DNA of 64,000 nucleotides, taken from the NCBI GenBank assembly GCA_036785705.1, contig JAWUZG010000036.1:15309501-15373500 (forward strand). Direction: 5' to 3'. The stretch comes from Acanthornis magna. Taxonomy: Eukaryota > Chordata > Aves > Passeriformes > Acanthizidae. The translations under genes were made by a program, and so were the position numbers. A model generated the notes under the pieces. It was not told where the DNA came from. It searched no databases and worked only from the letters and a program-made list of their open reading frames with translations. Below, piece after piece: positions 14,201 through 29,200 of the stretch; the stretch's first letter is position 1; every line of letters begins with the position of its first letter.

Positions 14201-17200
14201 CAGTGTCCAGCACCTTCTGTTACTGTGCCTCCTTGAGCCATACAGGGTGAGTTTTTTATTTACAAATCTTCATTTGACTACTTCTCTGTCTTCTCTGTCT
14301 CTGTCTGACTACTTCTATTTACTGTTCAAAGTGATGTATGTTTTGAGACATGTGCTGAGTTAGAGTACAAGCCTCTAATGGTGTTTTGTGTTGGAGCATA
14401 TAGAAGTGTTTGTACAAGAGTGTGGTCTGGAATGTATTATACATGGCTGCTGAAGCAGTTGTGGCACAAGTGTAGCCTAAAAATACCAAATTGCTGCTAT
14501 ATGTGCCGTAGACTTAGACTAGAGTTAGTCTTAACTCTGCTTTTATTGTTCATAGTAGTCAATAAATTCTGTAGCTTTTTGGTAGTGAGGACATTCACTG
14601 TCCTTTTATGGCATTTTAACCTGATTCCCAAGGCTACTGTGAACCCTTAATATCAGAGGTATTCCATTGCTTCTTTCCAGATACACTTCAGCTTTGAAAT
14701 TTTTAGCTGAAGCCTAATGCTATACTAGTCACGAAGATGAAATGATACTTGAACAAATGGTTCAGTAAATAAACTACATTCCTATACCAGAAATTACATC
14801 CTGCACTATACAAAGCATTGAGATATGCCTTTTCTCCTAGCCCTGTAACCTGATGGGTTATACCCTAAAGAGAAATTGCAGCACGCAGAATGTGATACCA
14901 ATGCAGAAAAATTAATTTTTAATTAGTTTTGTATTTAGGTGGCTAAAGGAAATCAAAACACTTTTAAGCTTGTATGGACAACTTATTTATGTACTGACAG
15001 CTGTACAGGAAAAAAACCCCACCCACCACAAAACCCTGCAACACTACTTTTCACCCCTAAATCAGTCTCTTTCAGGGTTAAACTCTAGGGAGCAATCGCT
15101 TCGTTGTGACTCTGGAATGTCAGCCTTAATGTGCATCTAGGCCAACGTGGAAGACTGTCACAGAAATATTTTTGCCTCTTCTTTGAAGAAGGGGAAATCA
15201 TTTATATACAGTGTCTGATGGCATATATAAATGTACAAAAGAGTTAGCTTTACAGGTTACTAGAATCAAGTGGTTTGAAAGGCTGAAACATAGGATGAGG
15301 TGACTGCCAGGAAAATCAGGCTTTCCTGGAAGCCCGGGAAATGCACTTGAAATTGCTTGTGTCTGTGGAGTTAGTCTGGTGGGAAACAGTGAGATGATCT
15401 ACTTTTCCCTACATGCAGGTGGTGAAAGAAAAAGATTGAATTTTTACGTTCCGTATTATTCAGGCCTTTGGAGGATTAAACAGTAAGATGAGAAAATAAT
15501 TAGCAAGACAAAAAGTAACCTGGGGCTTTGGAAATAACAGTACCTTTAGTAGTCTCTTAGATATTTAGGTTTGTTTTCTTTCAGAGTGATGTTACAGCAG
15601 ATTTACTCATGTCAGTTTGTTAGTCTGTATTGCAAGGAATCTTCATGGAAAAATAGACAGACTAAATCTAAGAAAAGACTCCCCTCCCCTCATCCCCCTG
15701 CCTCCAGGCATATCTGCCTATAAAGTTATTCCAGTAATTTTAAAGAATTTTGTTAACAGATGCAAATTTAGATCAAATATGTTTTCTTCAGTGTTCAAAA
15801 ATAATCTGTTGATTTGGCAAAGTATCTGTAATGTGCTGTGTGCCAGAAGTTGGTGAGTTGGAGAATGAGAATTCAGGAACCTATCCAGTCTTGTGTTGCC
15901 CATCTGGTACATTTAGGAATATGGCTTTTTGAAGGAATTGAGAAATGTTCATAGTTGATAGAGGGAGACAGATCCTAGTTTTCTTTTCTGCAGGAAGAAG
16001 TTGGAGAGGAAGATCCTGAATACAAAATAACTTGCTGTAAATTTGCTATTTCTCTGCTTATACTGACAAAAGGGCAGACAGGAGCAGGGTTTTTATATCA
16101 TCCATGATCGTGAAATAAAAGATAATTGATTTGGTGCAGAGTTCTGAGCCTGTAGCTCTGTGATAAGTGTATCACTGTATAGAGGTTATAAATGTATCCT
16201 AAATGCAGACAGCTCTTCTGTTTAAAGTGTTTGTAGTACCTTTTCTTAAATACATTGTCTTTCTGAAGGTACTGAAAATAATCTGTCTGTTCACAATAAA
16301 ACGATCTCTATGTGTAAGAGAGGATGGAATGGAATTTCAATGCAAATAAGGTTTTGATTGTGAAATTTGAGTGTATATGTCTGAAATTCTGAAATGAGTC
16401 TATTAAAAATGTCTTCTTGGACTCAAAAGAAGTTTTTGTAACACAGAAAAGGTATTGTAAAAGTAATTATGGAGTTTTTAGGTGTGGATTTACATGTGAA
16501 GACAGCACAGAATAGGATCATAGAACAGAATAATTTGTGTTGGAAGGGACTTGAAAGACAGTTTTGTTTCAACCCCCCTGACAGCAGCTGGGACATTTTT
16601 CGCTAGACCGGGTTGCTCAGAGCCTCATCCAGCCTGACCTTTAATACTTCCAGGGGAGGAGGCATCCACAGCTTCTGTGGGCAGCCAGTTTTCACCACCC
16701 TCACAGTAAAGACTTTCTTCCTAGCATCAAATCTAAACCTACATCCATCCCTGCCGTGTCCTGTCACAACATGCCCTTGCCAAAAAACCCCCTCCACCTT
16801 TCTTGTAGACCCCTTCAGTTACTGGAAGGCCTTAAGTAGTTCACCCTGAAGATGACTGTACAAATCTAGTAGAATTCTCTTTTTCTGGATCTTAACTACC
16901 TATCATGGATTCTTCTCCTAGCTCCAGAGCATCATATCTATTTTTTAGGGGTGCACTGGTAGCACAGGGAACACTTTCTCCTGCTCTGAGCCGAGCCAAG
17001 AGTCTGTTCTCCCTTGTCTTGTGATTTAGCTGAGCCTGCTGGCTTGGGTTGGATGCTAACTTACCTTCAGCTCCCAAGGATTTAAGGTGGGGCTATCACC
17101 CTGCCTATGTGAGAGCTTAATACTGCCATCAATCTCCCTCTCAGATTCCCAGATGGTATGCTGCCTAGTGAGCACTTTATGCATTGAAGTTTCTGTGTCT

Positions 17201-20200
17201 GGGCACACTTGCACCTATGGCACTGACCTCTGCCTTTGGGTTCTAGGGGGTCCCCCAGATTCTGGAGTTACTGCAGCTGAGGGTTTGAATAACTGAGACT
17301 TCAGGACATTAGGTGTCTACCTGAGGAGGCTGTGGCTTCTCTATCTGGGTTTCATCCTCAGCCCAGCAGTTGCAATGGGTAGACACCAATTTTGTCGCCA
17401 AAAAAAGGTTGCTGCATGTTGACCACTTAGTAGGACAGTGTGGCGCCTCCTCTGTGCCCTTCGTTGTGGGCTGCGACACAGACCCCTGCACCACACCCCA
17501 CATTCTGTTCCTTAGCTCCCAGTCACTCGTGCTCACTGGACCTGTTTGAAGTCTCCCATGATAGCTTGCCCCTGCCTATCCTTTCTCCACTGAAGCCTCA
17601 CAGCAAGAGCTGTTGGGACTTGGCTGTTTCCTGTCAGTCCTGGCAGGTCTCTCAGCTGTTACTCAGTTTTTCTTGACTGCAGGAGATCCCTGCCCAGCTC
17701 AAACTAGTGCTTAGCCTGCCCAGAATTTAGCATAGCCGCTGGTGCTGTCACCACTGTCGCTATGCACCTCACTAGTTCACCAAAGGAGAAACTTGTATCA
17801 TTTATTCTAACAGGATGTGCTTTGAGTGACAGTTGTCATGTAGCAACTAAAAGTGACTGGACACATAGCACTGATTTTGCAGTCTAGGGTAGTTGGGGAC
17901 AGGGCAGGGAAAAGCAAAGCAGCCTCAAATGGTTATGTTTTATGCTTCTCTGGGTACTTGACAACACTCCATCCATGAGTTAGTTGAAAACCATGTAACC
18001 TTGGAAATTGTCCAAAACAGCATTATGAACACAACTATTGTCCACAACCCTCCTAGTGTTCCACATTTTGCAATTTCACCCTGCCCTGGCATGTTTAGGT
18101 TTATGTAAATTAGTGTGTCAGGCATGTCTTCAAGAAGCAGAATTACTGGCTATCCCTTTTTTCCACAGAACAGGCATTGGGGAACCTGTTTTGTTACTCA
18201 TATTCCTTCTCCTCTACATTGTGTAAGAGACATGGCTGGAACAGGCCTAGAGAGACCTTCCTCTAAAAAACTGGAGGTCTTCCAAATGGTTTGAGGAGGA
18301 ATGCTTGGAAGACTCCTATGCGTTTGCCGCGCTCTTACCTGTGCCAGAATAAAAGCAATTAAAAACCCAAACCCACGAAACCCAAAACTGTAATTGGAAG
18401 GGTGTTACTGCTGTCCTGCAGATGAGCCTTGCGCCTCATGTAAACCTGAGATGCTGGTGAGTCTGAAACCAGCTGCAGCAAGGAAGGAATTTGGGAAGAG
18501 GAATGGCTGTTCAAAAAGTAAGGATGGGTAGGTCATACTGTGCATTGAATTCTTTGGGCTCTAATACACTGCTTACTTTGAATAATGAGAAGTGCTGGTT
18601 TTAGTTCAGAACGTATGCAGCAATCCCACATTAAAGTAAAATACTTAAATAGATAAGAATATAGACTGTGACAGATATTGTTTTCAGTTTGAAATCTAAG
18701 CTTTTGCAAACAGATCTTTGGTAATCTTTGGGAGAGTTGCGGCATATATTCTTAAAAATGTTTTGCTGTGTTTGATCCATATGGACTTGAAGGACAGTTG
18801 TAGCAGAGGCCTGAGGGGAAAAACAGAAAACAGCTTCTCTTTTCATGATGAAACTTCTTGCCTGGAAGTTAGACCCAGGATAAAGAGACTGGCTGAGGGA
18901 AGAAAGTAGGTAATTTGTATTCATGCAAACTGAACCTGTATGTTTGCCTCTGTGTTCTCTCTACTTGAGAGGCTGCAGAGTGAAATAGGTGCACAGCAGG
19001 CTGTAGTTTCATGTATTTTTCTCCAAGAGGGCTTTATTATTGTCTGGAGAGAAATTTTTTTTCCCTCACATTGTCCACAAACAGATCTAGCTACAGACTC
19101 CTTCGGGAACATCACCCATATGGCTACTACAGGTCTCATATCTGTTAGTGATTTTTTTGCTCTGTGGTTTTTTAGGAATTGAACCAACACTTTTTCCTTT
19201 TTCCTATTTTCTATTTAAGCTTATTTAAAATATTTTTGTGTGAGAAGAGGTGTAAGTCTCTTAAGAATAGTACTACAAATCAGTAGAGAATGCCACGTCT
19301 GTATAGCAGTGGTGGTTTCTGTAACTGGAGTCTGGACATGCCAGTTTTCACATTTGTTTCTGAATTAAAATATGATCACAGTATGAGCTGCAGAGCAGGC
19401 CATCATCTGCATTAAGGCTGAAGCAGTAGTGTACAGGGCTGTCAACACTGAGATACATTGCAGTGAAGGATTCTGCCAAGAGAGGATCTGACTTGCTCAA
19501 TTTTCTATAGATACAGAATTGCCAACATTTGAGTGAAAAAAATCTTATCTGATGGAGAGAAAAAATTGTTTGAGTTTTTTCTCCTGCTCTGCAAGTTACA
19601 CTGACCGTGGTGATAGCAGAGGATTGTGCTGTGTATGGAAGGAGATGAGTGTAACTCCAGATTGGTGAGGGGCACCCCAATTATACTTAGACTCCTTAAT
19701 CCAGACAGAAGGGCATTTGTGCACACTTGCTCTGACAGCTATGCCAAAAAAAATCATTGCTTTCCAAGGAGTTAGAAATCGGGTGAAATTTTGTATTTCA
19801 GCCCTGTTATGTGATCAAGAACTGAGGATGATTACCTCCAGGTTTGTGTCCGTTGACCTGAAATCCCTGTATGACCTTTTTGATATGTCCTTTGGGCATG
19901 TGCCACAGCTGGTCTTGGATCATGATTGAATACCAGTAGGTTAGATGGTGAGGGTTTGCCAAGTAGAGTTCTGAATGATGAATGTTTTCTGCTTCTGGCT
20001 TAGTCCAGACAAGAATTTTAAATTCCTCTTCCTTACCTTACTGCCAAATTTTCTTTAACATTCTTCCAGGCTTTTTTTTTTTTGTTTTGGTTTGTTTGTT
20101 TGTTTGTTTGTTTGTTTGTTTGTTTGTTTGTTTGTTTGTTGTGGGTTTTGGTGGGTTTTTTTGAGTTTCATTTGGGGTTTTTTTGTTTGTTTCATTTGTT

Positions 20201-23200
20201 TGTAGGTTTTCTGCTTGTTTATTTGGTTTTTGGGGCAGGGGTTTTTTTTGTTTGCGGGGCGGGGCTGTTGGTGTTTTTGATAGAAACTGTCTGGTGAGTT
20301 CAAAAGTGCTTGCAATTTGGGAAAACAGGGAGGAAGGAATCGACAAGTAAATGCTAAAAGCTATTACATAAATCTAACTTCTGTGGTTAACTACACTACA
20401 AAGAAAACTTTGCTCCCAATTCAGTTTGGATCTGGTGGTTAAAGATGATTAGCAAATTGCATTTTCTCCTGTTGTGCTCTGCAAATGGTCATGTCCACAG
20501 GCATGATGGTTTGTATTTTTTTTGGAAAACAGTGGGTGTGATCTATTAACAAGTTGGAGCACTGAAATGTGTCGGGCCTAGTGGTTGTATATAAAGTATG
20601 AAATGGATGATATGTTGAAGAAATTGCCCATACAATGCTTTTCAATGAAACTAGAATAAGGCTGCAACAGACCAAGTGATCTGTTGCACTGTCTTCTATA
20701 ATCCTTGAGTATCAGTGTATAAAGAAAGCAGTAAAAAACCCCAAAGAAAAATAGGATTTAGAAAGGAATGTGGATCTCAATGTGCAGTGCTCATTTAATG
20801 AGATGCTTATGGAAGGATTGAGTTGGTTATCAAATGGATGAATTAGCACAGTGTTACAAATGAGTGCAGAAAGATGTGGTCACAGAGTCCCTTGAGATTT
20901 GCTGAGCTTTCTTAATGGGGAAGAAGATTCAGAACATTGAGGATAGATGAAAAGCAAAAAAGGAAGGAACAAATCCTCTTACAAAGTGCTTTTTACAGCC
21001 CTATTTTCTTTCCCTCATATGTTCCGATTTCTCTCTGTCTTCCTATTTATTCTTCTTTCTTACTTGCTTTTTGAATTTGCTTTCTTGGTGGGAGAAATGA
21101 AAGAATACTGATCCAACAATAACTGCATGTTTCTAGCACACAGAAGTAGAGCTGAGGAAAAGTGAGTGGTCAGAAGATTATTATGTAGCCAGTTAGTAAA
21201 TGCAACTTCCTATCAAATGGTAGAGAGTAGCAGTCTCCTGATTTTTTTTTCCTAGCTTATGAATGTGCATTACAAATATTAGGTATATTTCCTGCTCTCA
21301 TTCCTAATATGGTTCTGAATGAAGGCCATTTTTCTGTACTGAAATACTGAGTGAGGTTGGTAAAGATGGTATGTACCATAATGATTCTGTCTCAAAGAAG
21401 AAGCAAAATTGAGCTCCCAGACTCCTTCATTGTTAGGTTTCTCATATCAGTTGAATTTCTGTTATTAATTTGTTGTTAAAAACTGTTGCTGCCACTTGCC
21501 CAAGGCATAGTCAAACAGGAGACTACTGTAGTGTCCTCTGATTATGTACAAAAGCATGCTGATTTAACATGTCTGTATTTGGATAGCTAATATTTTATTT
21601 GGCTGTTCTTTTGAGAGTGAGCTTACATTGACGTTCTCCCTTCTAGCAGATGTGCTATGTGGTTTTTTTTTAGGTAGTTATCACAAATTTAAGCCTTCTG
21701 TGCTTCCATGAGTTCATGACACAGACAGTGGAAACTAATATTAATATTACAAATGTAAGGTTTAATGTGTTGGACTAAAGCAATCTTTCATTGAAGGACC
21801 AAGCCAAGGCCAGAACTGTGACAATCTTTCAGAAAAACTAAGCTTACAGAATCTCTCAGCATGATTCAAACAGCAAAACTAAAGGCACAGAGTGAGTCTA
21901 AGACACAGCTCTGCCTCAGGGGGAAAGCTTTGCCATAGTTTACTCTGATTAATGTAGATGCTTATTTTAAGAAGGTAAATTTGTATCCTTAGCAATAAAG
22001 AGGTCTTGATTTATTTTTCAGACACCAAAAGGTCACTTCATACAAATCATCTGTAACTTTATCTCTACAGGCTCAGGGTATTGTGTCATGTTAAATGCTT
22101 TCCATGTATGGATATTCTTTTTGCTGAAAGAGGTTTATTGCTACAACTGGAATTAAGATCATGTATATTTAAGTTTCTTGGAAGTGTGTTTCTCTTTGTA
22201 CTTAGACTATATGAGAGCAATAGATAAGGTACAGCTCCAGTCACTCTTTGGTAGTTTCCTAATCTTTCTTGGACTTGAAAATAACATTACTGCTTTACAG
22301 AAATAAAATGTTATTACATTATAAATATTACCTTTTTAGTTCTTTTTTTGTACTGAGTAGTGAAATGAATTAAATTAGTACCTGCTGTTGCCATCTTCTG
22401 CTTTGACTCCACTTGCAGCCGCAGTAAACTTCATGTGACTGAACTCACACAGAAACACACACACACTCTCTCACACACATATCTATATAAATATACAAAA
22501 AGCTGTATTTTTATTTACACTTATGTGCATATGCATGAACATGCATGTTAGCCAACCAGAAGTGTCAGAAATCTTGGCCTTTATCTTGGACACAGATGGT
22601 TCAGGTCTTCCAGGTCCCTTCCGCTTCTGGTTTTAGCAAGTTATTTCCCACAAAGGTCCATGATACTTAGATGTATTTAAATGTGTGGATTAACTGGATA
22701 TCATAATGGTTTTTCCTTGCCTTTCACCTCTCGGTAACAGACTACAATGCCTGCTATGAGTCAAAAGTAGTAGTTTCAACAGTAATATGACAAACAAGTT
22801 CCTGTCCAGAAGGACTTAAAATTTACTTGAAAAGAAATGGTGTCACTATTTTAGTTGAATTTGTGGAAGAGTCAGCACAATTACTATGCTAGTCATCATC
22901 ACCAACTGGTTGAAGTATGTGTTTTGTCACTACTTTTCTTGTCTACTGTCATCTCTTAAGTCCTGGTATACCACGTCAGTCTTATTACCGCACAAACATA
23001 GAATCAAGCTCTAAGCTAACATCAAGTACTGTGCAATTTCTTATGTAAGTAAAAATATTACTTAGCAGTTGATACTTTACCACGTGTTTTCAGATTGGAG
23101 AGACATAACCAAGTTCCACCTGGCAACCTGAATGAGAAGTAATGCTGCCCTTGTTGTTCTCTCTGCAGCTGGACTGTTAATGTCGCTTCAACAGCATGAA

Positions 23201-26200
23201 ATTTCATGCTCTTAGTAATCTAAAGGCAAGCGTTCACAGAGTATAGTTCCTTCTTAGTGGTCTTGTTCCCTGGGTTCAGTTACACTTTCCATCTGATAAA
23301 CTACTCACAAACACCATTACATATATTAATGGAAAGATGAAGAGCTAAGATTTGTTACCTGAAAAAAACCCCCCAAAGTTGTTTTAAACTAGCTTTATTT
23401 ACTAGCGTATGGACTTTTTTATCTCCCAAACAATACTATATTCTTAATCCAAGTAGAAAGATATCAGTATGAATGGTTATTGTACTTAGGACAAATATAT
23501 TTAAAATAAAAACTCCTGTCCCGGAGTGTAAGAACAAGATCTGTTGCAAAAGCAACTGCAGTTGTGATAGCAGTAGTTTTACTTGGGTTTTTTTTTTTTT
23601 TATAGTATATATAGTAAAGATGGAGGTAAAGGTCTTGCATTGGCAGAATGGCTCAATACTGATTTCCTTCTGATGTGGTGGATACATGTCATATTCAGGG
23701 CCTGCTTTATCAGTTTCTGACAAATACAAAATTGGCAATATGTGGAATGCAACTCCACTCCGGCATTATCAGAGAGAATGAAAAAGGAGGTTCCTTATTG
23801 TTTTAATTTTCAAGTGTAAGCGTGCTGGAGCATTTTTGTCTTTCTCTCAAACGGTCTGGAAACTAACAGCAAGCATACATCACATTTTGGGATATGTGTT
23901 CAGAACTATGAAGCTGTAAACACACTTTAAGATTTGAAGCCTTACCATTTCATCTGGATGTTATACAGGCCATGCATTTGATAAACAGATCCTGTTGGAA
24001 ACTTCATTCTACCATGTGAATGCCTTTTTAAAAATAAATTATATTGGGACAGAGGTTCTCATCTTAAGTAACTTTCCAAAGCACAAGTACTTTAATATTT
24101 GTCAGTAAGAGGTGGGAACTTAGTGTACAGTGCCTGCTAACCTGCAACGTGAAAAGCTTTAGGAATAGTATAGTGGGAAAAAAATTATAAATGATATTGC
24201 ACAAAAGTATTTATTTAATGAAAACTGAATGTGAAATGAGATCAGAAAAACAGTTCACTAGGTGCTAAATGAATCAAAGTTTTTATAGCTAGTGGTTTCA
24301 TGTGCATAATTTTTATACTGGTGGTGGAGTCTTAATAATTTAATGCTGTTTTTCTACCTCTTTCTGTATCTTGCAGGCATACAGGAGTTTCCAGAAAATA
24401 TAAAAAATTGTAAAGTCTTGACAGTTGTTGAGGCAAGCGTAAATCCAATTTCCAAGTAAGTCTGTAGATTTTTTTTAATGTTTTCTATTTTGTGCAAATA
24501 CTACTGAGTCTCAGATTTGCCCAAGACATGTGCCAGCCCTTGGAGGTAAGAGCAGAGTTACCTGAGAAGTGTCTTCATTAACCTTGTTGCATTGTGATCC
24601 TGAGTAGCTATCTCATTAAAGTACTTTGCTGACGTTAATAGGCTATGTGGACAATCCTTCATTATACCTTGTAGCTTTGTCAGCTTGTTAAAATCCATCA
24701 CTTCTCTGTGACTATAGAGAATTGTGCAAAGAGTTTTCTTCCTTAATAACAAAAATTAATTCTACTTTAATATGTATTTCTGCTCTAGTGACAAAATTAG
24801 TTTTCCAGAAGTAGCACTGCAGAGATACAACATATCTCTTCTGGGAAAAAAAAGGCGTTGTGTATTTTTTAATTGTTTCTGGTTGTTTCTAATGAATGCC
24901 TTCTTCACATTAGGTGTCAGGAGATCACCAATACATAGCAAGACTACATTTATTTGTAGTTTTTATTGCCTGTAGACACTGTTTTCAGTACATACAAATA
25001 GTTTTGAAACAAACAAATACAAATATAAATAGTTTTGAAACTTACTGTATGGAGAACAACTGTCTAGTGTGACTTTAGAGAAATTCTCCCCCTTAATTTT
25101 AATTTTATCAATATGTAGGACTTCAGTATTATACTGTTGCTTAAGAAAATATGACTTAAGGCCCTGAATATAATTGAAACTAAGGTACTATGTTATTTTA
25201 CTTCTATATAGGCTGCCAGATGGATTTTCTCAACTGTTAAACCTAACACAGCTGTACCTGAATGATGCTTTTCTTGAGTTTTTGCCAGCCAATTTTGGCA
25301 GGTAAGTTGAGCCTGAAACATAATATCTACATTTAGTTTTAAGGTTTTGCAGAGCAGTTTCTTCTGCTTCTGAAGCACAGTGAGTACTGGAGAAAGGGAA
25401 GAAATGTGCATTACAAAGTCATGATAGTTACAGGAAAAAAAAGCCCTGAATCTGTATCAGCAGCTTTTAATTTTGACTTCTGAAGCACAGAATGCTTAAG
25501 AAGAGCCTAAAACTCATTTACATTTTTCTTTCTTTTACAATACCTAGTGTGGTAAGTAAGGAACATCAGTATTTTTGAAATTTGTGTTGCTTGCCATGTA
25601 GTAATTGGAGTGAAGCAAATAATGACAACTGTAATTCCACTTGTCCTGTCCTGGATACACAAATTACTTCATGCACAACTATAACTCTCAAGTCCTTTAT
25701 TGTTAGAACTATCTCTGAAAAACTTGGCATATTTATGGTGTGCTGACTATGCAAAATTGTTACATGTCATAGCTTAAATACAAGATAAATGCTAAACCGC
25801 TACCTCTGTGAAATTGATTGAATCTTGGGAGCAAAAGTGAAAGGATAATACTCATAAAAGGAAAACTCCTAGATGAGCATAGTTCATGCTGTCCTTATCA
25901 CGCTGATTTTAGCCATTTCTGCAGTTTCCCCCTCTGTGTTCTTTTTAATGCTCTCTTTTCCTAGATTGTCACTTTCATGCTCCATCCCATGTCCAGCAAA
26001 GATCTCTTTCAGAAAATACAGCTATTAGTTAACGAGTCGTGTTGCTGAGTGAAAAAATTGCCTTAGGCTGTATGGTTATATTTGGGTCAGCACAGTTTGC
26101 AAGAGATTAGTGAAGCCCCCAGATAATGCTGCAGCAGGGTGGCAGATCAGGAGATGTGCAGTGGAGGATAAGCACAGGTGCTCTCCACTAGTGACCATTA

Positions 26201-29200
26201 GTTTTTCAGTCGTCTGTGATCAGAGTTGTTGGCTTGCTCTTCTCTGTTACCAGTCATTCCCTGATGAATAAGAGCACCAGATCTGCTACACATTCAGCTA
26301 ACAAAACAGCTGCTTATGATGCAGAAACATTATTATCATGCTTGTTTCTGGTGCACAAAGTTTGTGTTTCAAAAGCCCTCATTAAAGTTGAAGAAGAAAT
26401 ACCTGTAATATGCATGATCTCGTTGGAATTTTAATGATTGCTTACGCTGTTTCTGTTTTGTTTTTAACAGTCTAACCAAATGGCAAGATTTTCATAGTAA
26501 AAATAGGCACTGTGGATGAACTTGAAATCTTCAGGTTGACACAGCTGATCATTTAAGTAGTTAATTTTACACATACACATTAAAAAGTCTCATAATTTTT
26601 TCTTCATCACTGTTAGCTTCTATAATGCTTAATGGTTAGTGAAATGGTCATTGATTACTAACGTCTTAAGAATAAATCAATTACTAAAGACAACCTGAAA
26701 GCCAATTTTCCATTGTAGTGTTTCTCTTGATAGTTATGAAGAATTCTGCCTTGGTTTTTAAAATCTAGTGACTTGCAGCATCCTGTCTTATAGCTAGGAG
26801 AATGAATTTGAAGTATTAATGTATGTAAGTTTACCTACTAATAACAATGTTGCATAGAATACATAGTGTTCTATAGGTAGATGTTTAGATCAAATAAATT
26901 AGAAAGCAATGAAACATTAAAATACCATTTTCAAGTAAGGTTCAGACCCCCTTGACATTGAATACTTCTGTTCTGTAAGTGATGAGAGTGCTCTGCAGCC
27001 CTACAATTTTACGACTAGGTATAAGTACTTTCTGGTGCCATGTCTTTTAACTTGTACTTCAGAATATGGAAATACTTATTTTATAAACAAATAAAAAACT
27101 CTGGTAGAAGCTTTTGAGGTATTTATTCTCACAAAGGACAAGCCTTCAGTTTCTTCCAGTTAGATGCATTTTTTGTATATGGCCTTATAGCTATTACTTT
27201 TCATTACTTAGGAATATGTGAAGTAACTGAGTTCTGTTACCTTCTCTTACTGGCAATTATTGACAATAATAATGTTTCCTGAAAACTAAGCCAATACATA
27301 TTGCAGCTAACAAGGTTTCTGTGCACTATGTGTCAGGTTAGAAACCTGGTTTCTTGCATCACTTTTCCTCTGACTGTTAATATTTATTGTTTCTACAGTT
27401 TAATTGCTGTCATTTCTCATGAATGTTGTCCCCCATTCTCTCACCTGCTGTATTTGTAGTGTTCTCATATCCCTCAGTTTATTAGACTAAATTCTGTTTC
27501 CTTCTGATGTGGTAGGTTTTCCTTTGTGTCTGATTATATTAATATATCTTGGAACTAGTTTCAGTTTTAACTCATCTTCTTTTTGACAGCGGATGGCATA
27601 TATAGCTATATTTAGAATTCGAATTGAGATCTCTTCATGGCTTGTACAGTGTCATGATTATCTTCTTGTTTCTCTTGGAAATGTCTGTGGTTATGCTCTA
27701 GTGTTCCAATTATCCTTTTTGCAGCTGCCTAGTGTAATTTCCTACATGATCAACTGATGTATCGGACTGTTCAGTTAGAAATGGCTGATGCCTACAAGGA
27801 AATCCTAAATACTAGACTTGGTACTATGGCATCTTGTCCTTTTTTTCTATTTGTTTTAGTCCTTAAGGTTATACAGGATTTTTTTCCCTATGGTGTCTTA
27901 TTCAATCACTGTATTGTCTGTGACATAAGCCAACTTAAACATTTTTCTGATACTAAAAGATTGCTCTTAAAAAATACTGAACAGTATAGTCCTAGAAATG
28001 GTCTTTGAGCACCTCTATCAGTAACACCCAGCCTGATGCTGAGGAAAGAATTTTTTTATAATAAGCACTTTTAGTATATCCTTGCAGTGTTTTATTGCAT
28101 CTACCTCCATATTTTATTCTTGTCTTCACAATTTGTGCTAAAGCTTTTCGTACTTTTGAGGTCAAGATTATGCAATCTTTTTACCCCTGTTTTTATAAGT
28201 GCTCTATATTTGCTGTCCTCCAGTGATGTTCTACTCATCCAGCCTGTTAGACTTAATAAAGTTCCCAGACTTTTGATATAGTGTACCCATTCCTTGGAAA
28301 TTATCTGGTGACAACATGGCAGTTTTCCTCCACTCCTAAACTCTAATTTGACTGCATTGGTATTGGCACAGATCACAGCATTAGCCTTCATGCCAGTGCA
28401 CAGATATCTGATATCTATGCTTGCCTGAGAAAATTGTATCTGTTGTATCTAAATACATGATGTTATATTTATGTTTAAATACACAAATATGTAAGCAGAA
28501 CATGTTAAACTTGAAACTCACTGCACGCTTATTCTGATACAGGCATTTAAAATTGAAACATTATTTAGTAATGGGCGTTTAAGATAAGCAAGGGTTTTAT
28601 CTTAAGTGTCACTCTAAAAAGCTGGGAATGTTGACTATAATGGAATATTGCTTCCAGAACCTCTTTACTGTGAAGTTGCAATTAATTTACTTTATATCTA
28701 CTTTCTGAACAATTTGCCAGTAGTATTTGTAGTAGTAGATGGTTTTGGTAGTCTCTACATTGGGATATTTTTTCATAAATGTACAGTGATAATCAAATTC
28801 AGTCACATGTGCGTATGTGTATGTTTTGCAGAAACTTTAGTAGATACAGCCTGCTACAGGATGCATACACTTGCCTTTATATTTTAGTAACAATTTTAAT
28901 AAAAATATTCTGCTTTAGAAAAACTGCAAAGGAGGTGTAAAGTAAGGAACATCTCTCTGTGCAATATTTTTAGCTTTCCAAGGAATGACTGCTTGTTGCA
29001 CAGCAAGTTTCTGCCATATGTTTCTTTAGATTTTTTACAGGTGGTATAGTTTAAGAAATGAGATTTAGGAAAGATACTGATCTTCTCCTGGCAAATAGTT
29101 CATGTAGAGATTTGTTGTATTGAAAAGTTGTGCTGCATTTTAAAAGCAGGCTAAGTTGGTTACGATTAAAGAACAATACTGAAAAAATAATCTTTCAACT

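Larger units (their letters stand above)
11290..24376. other. ERBIN intron after exon 2 (13.1 kb, largest in window)
   Basis: GTAAGT ... tatcttgcag. This is the largest intron and holds most of the repeats in the window: a LINE-like fragment near 14.07-14.24 kb, a CR1 at 16.5-16.87 kb, a higher-GC stretch to about 17.8 kb, a TTTG microsatellite with G-runs at 20.07-20.27 kb, and a CA-rich tract near 22.45 kb. The remainder is ordinary AT-rich sequence with no supported gene. Confidence 0.85.

Noticed and set aside
20038..20346. Minus-strand 86-102 codon frames rich in Lys-Gln-Thr-Asn
   Set aside because: They are translations of the (TTTG)n repeat and its T/G-rich flank, not a low-complexity protein gene.
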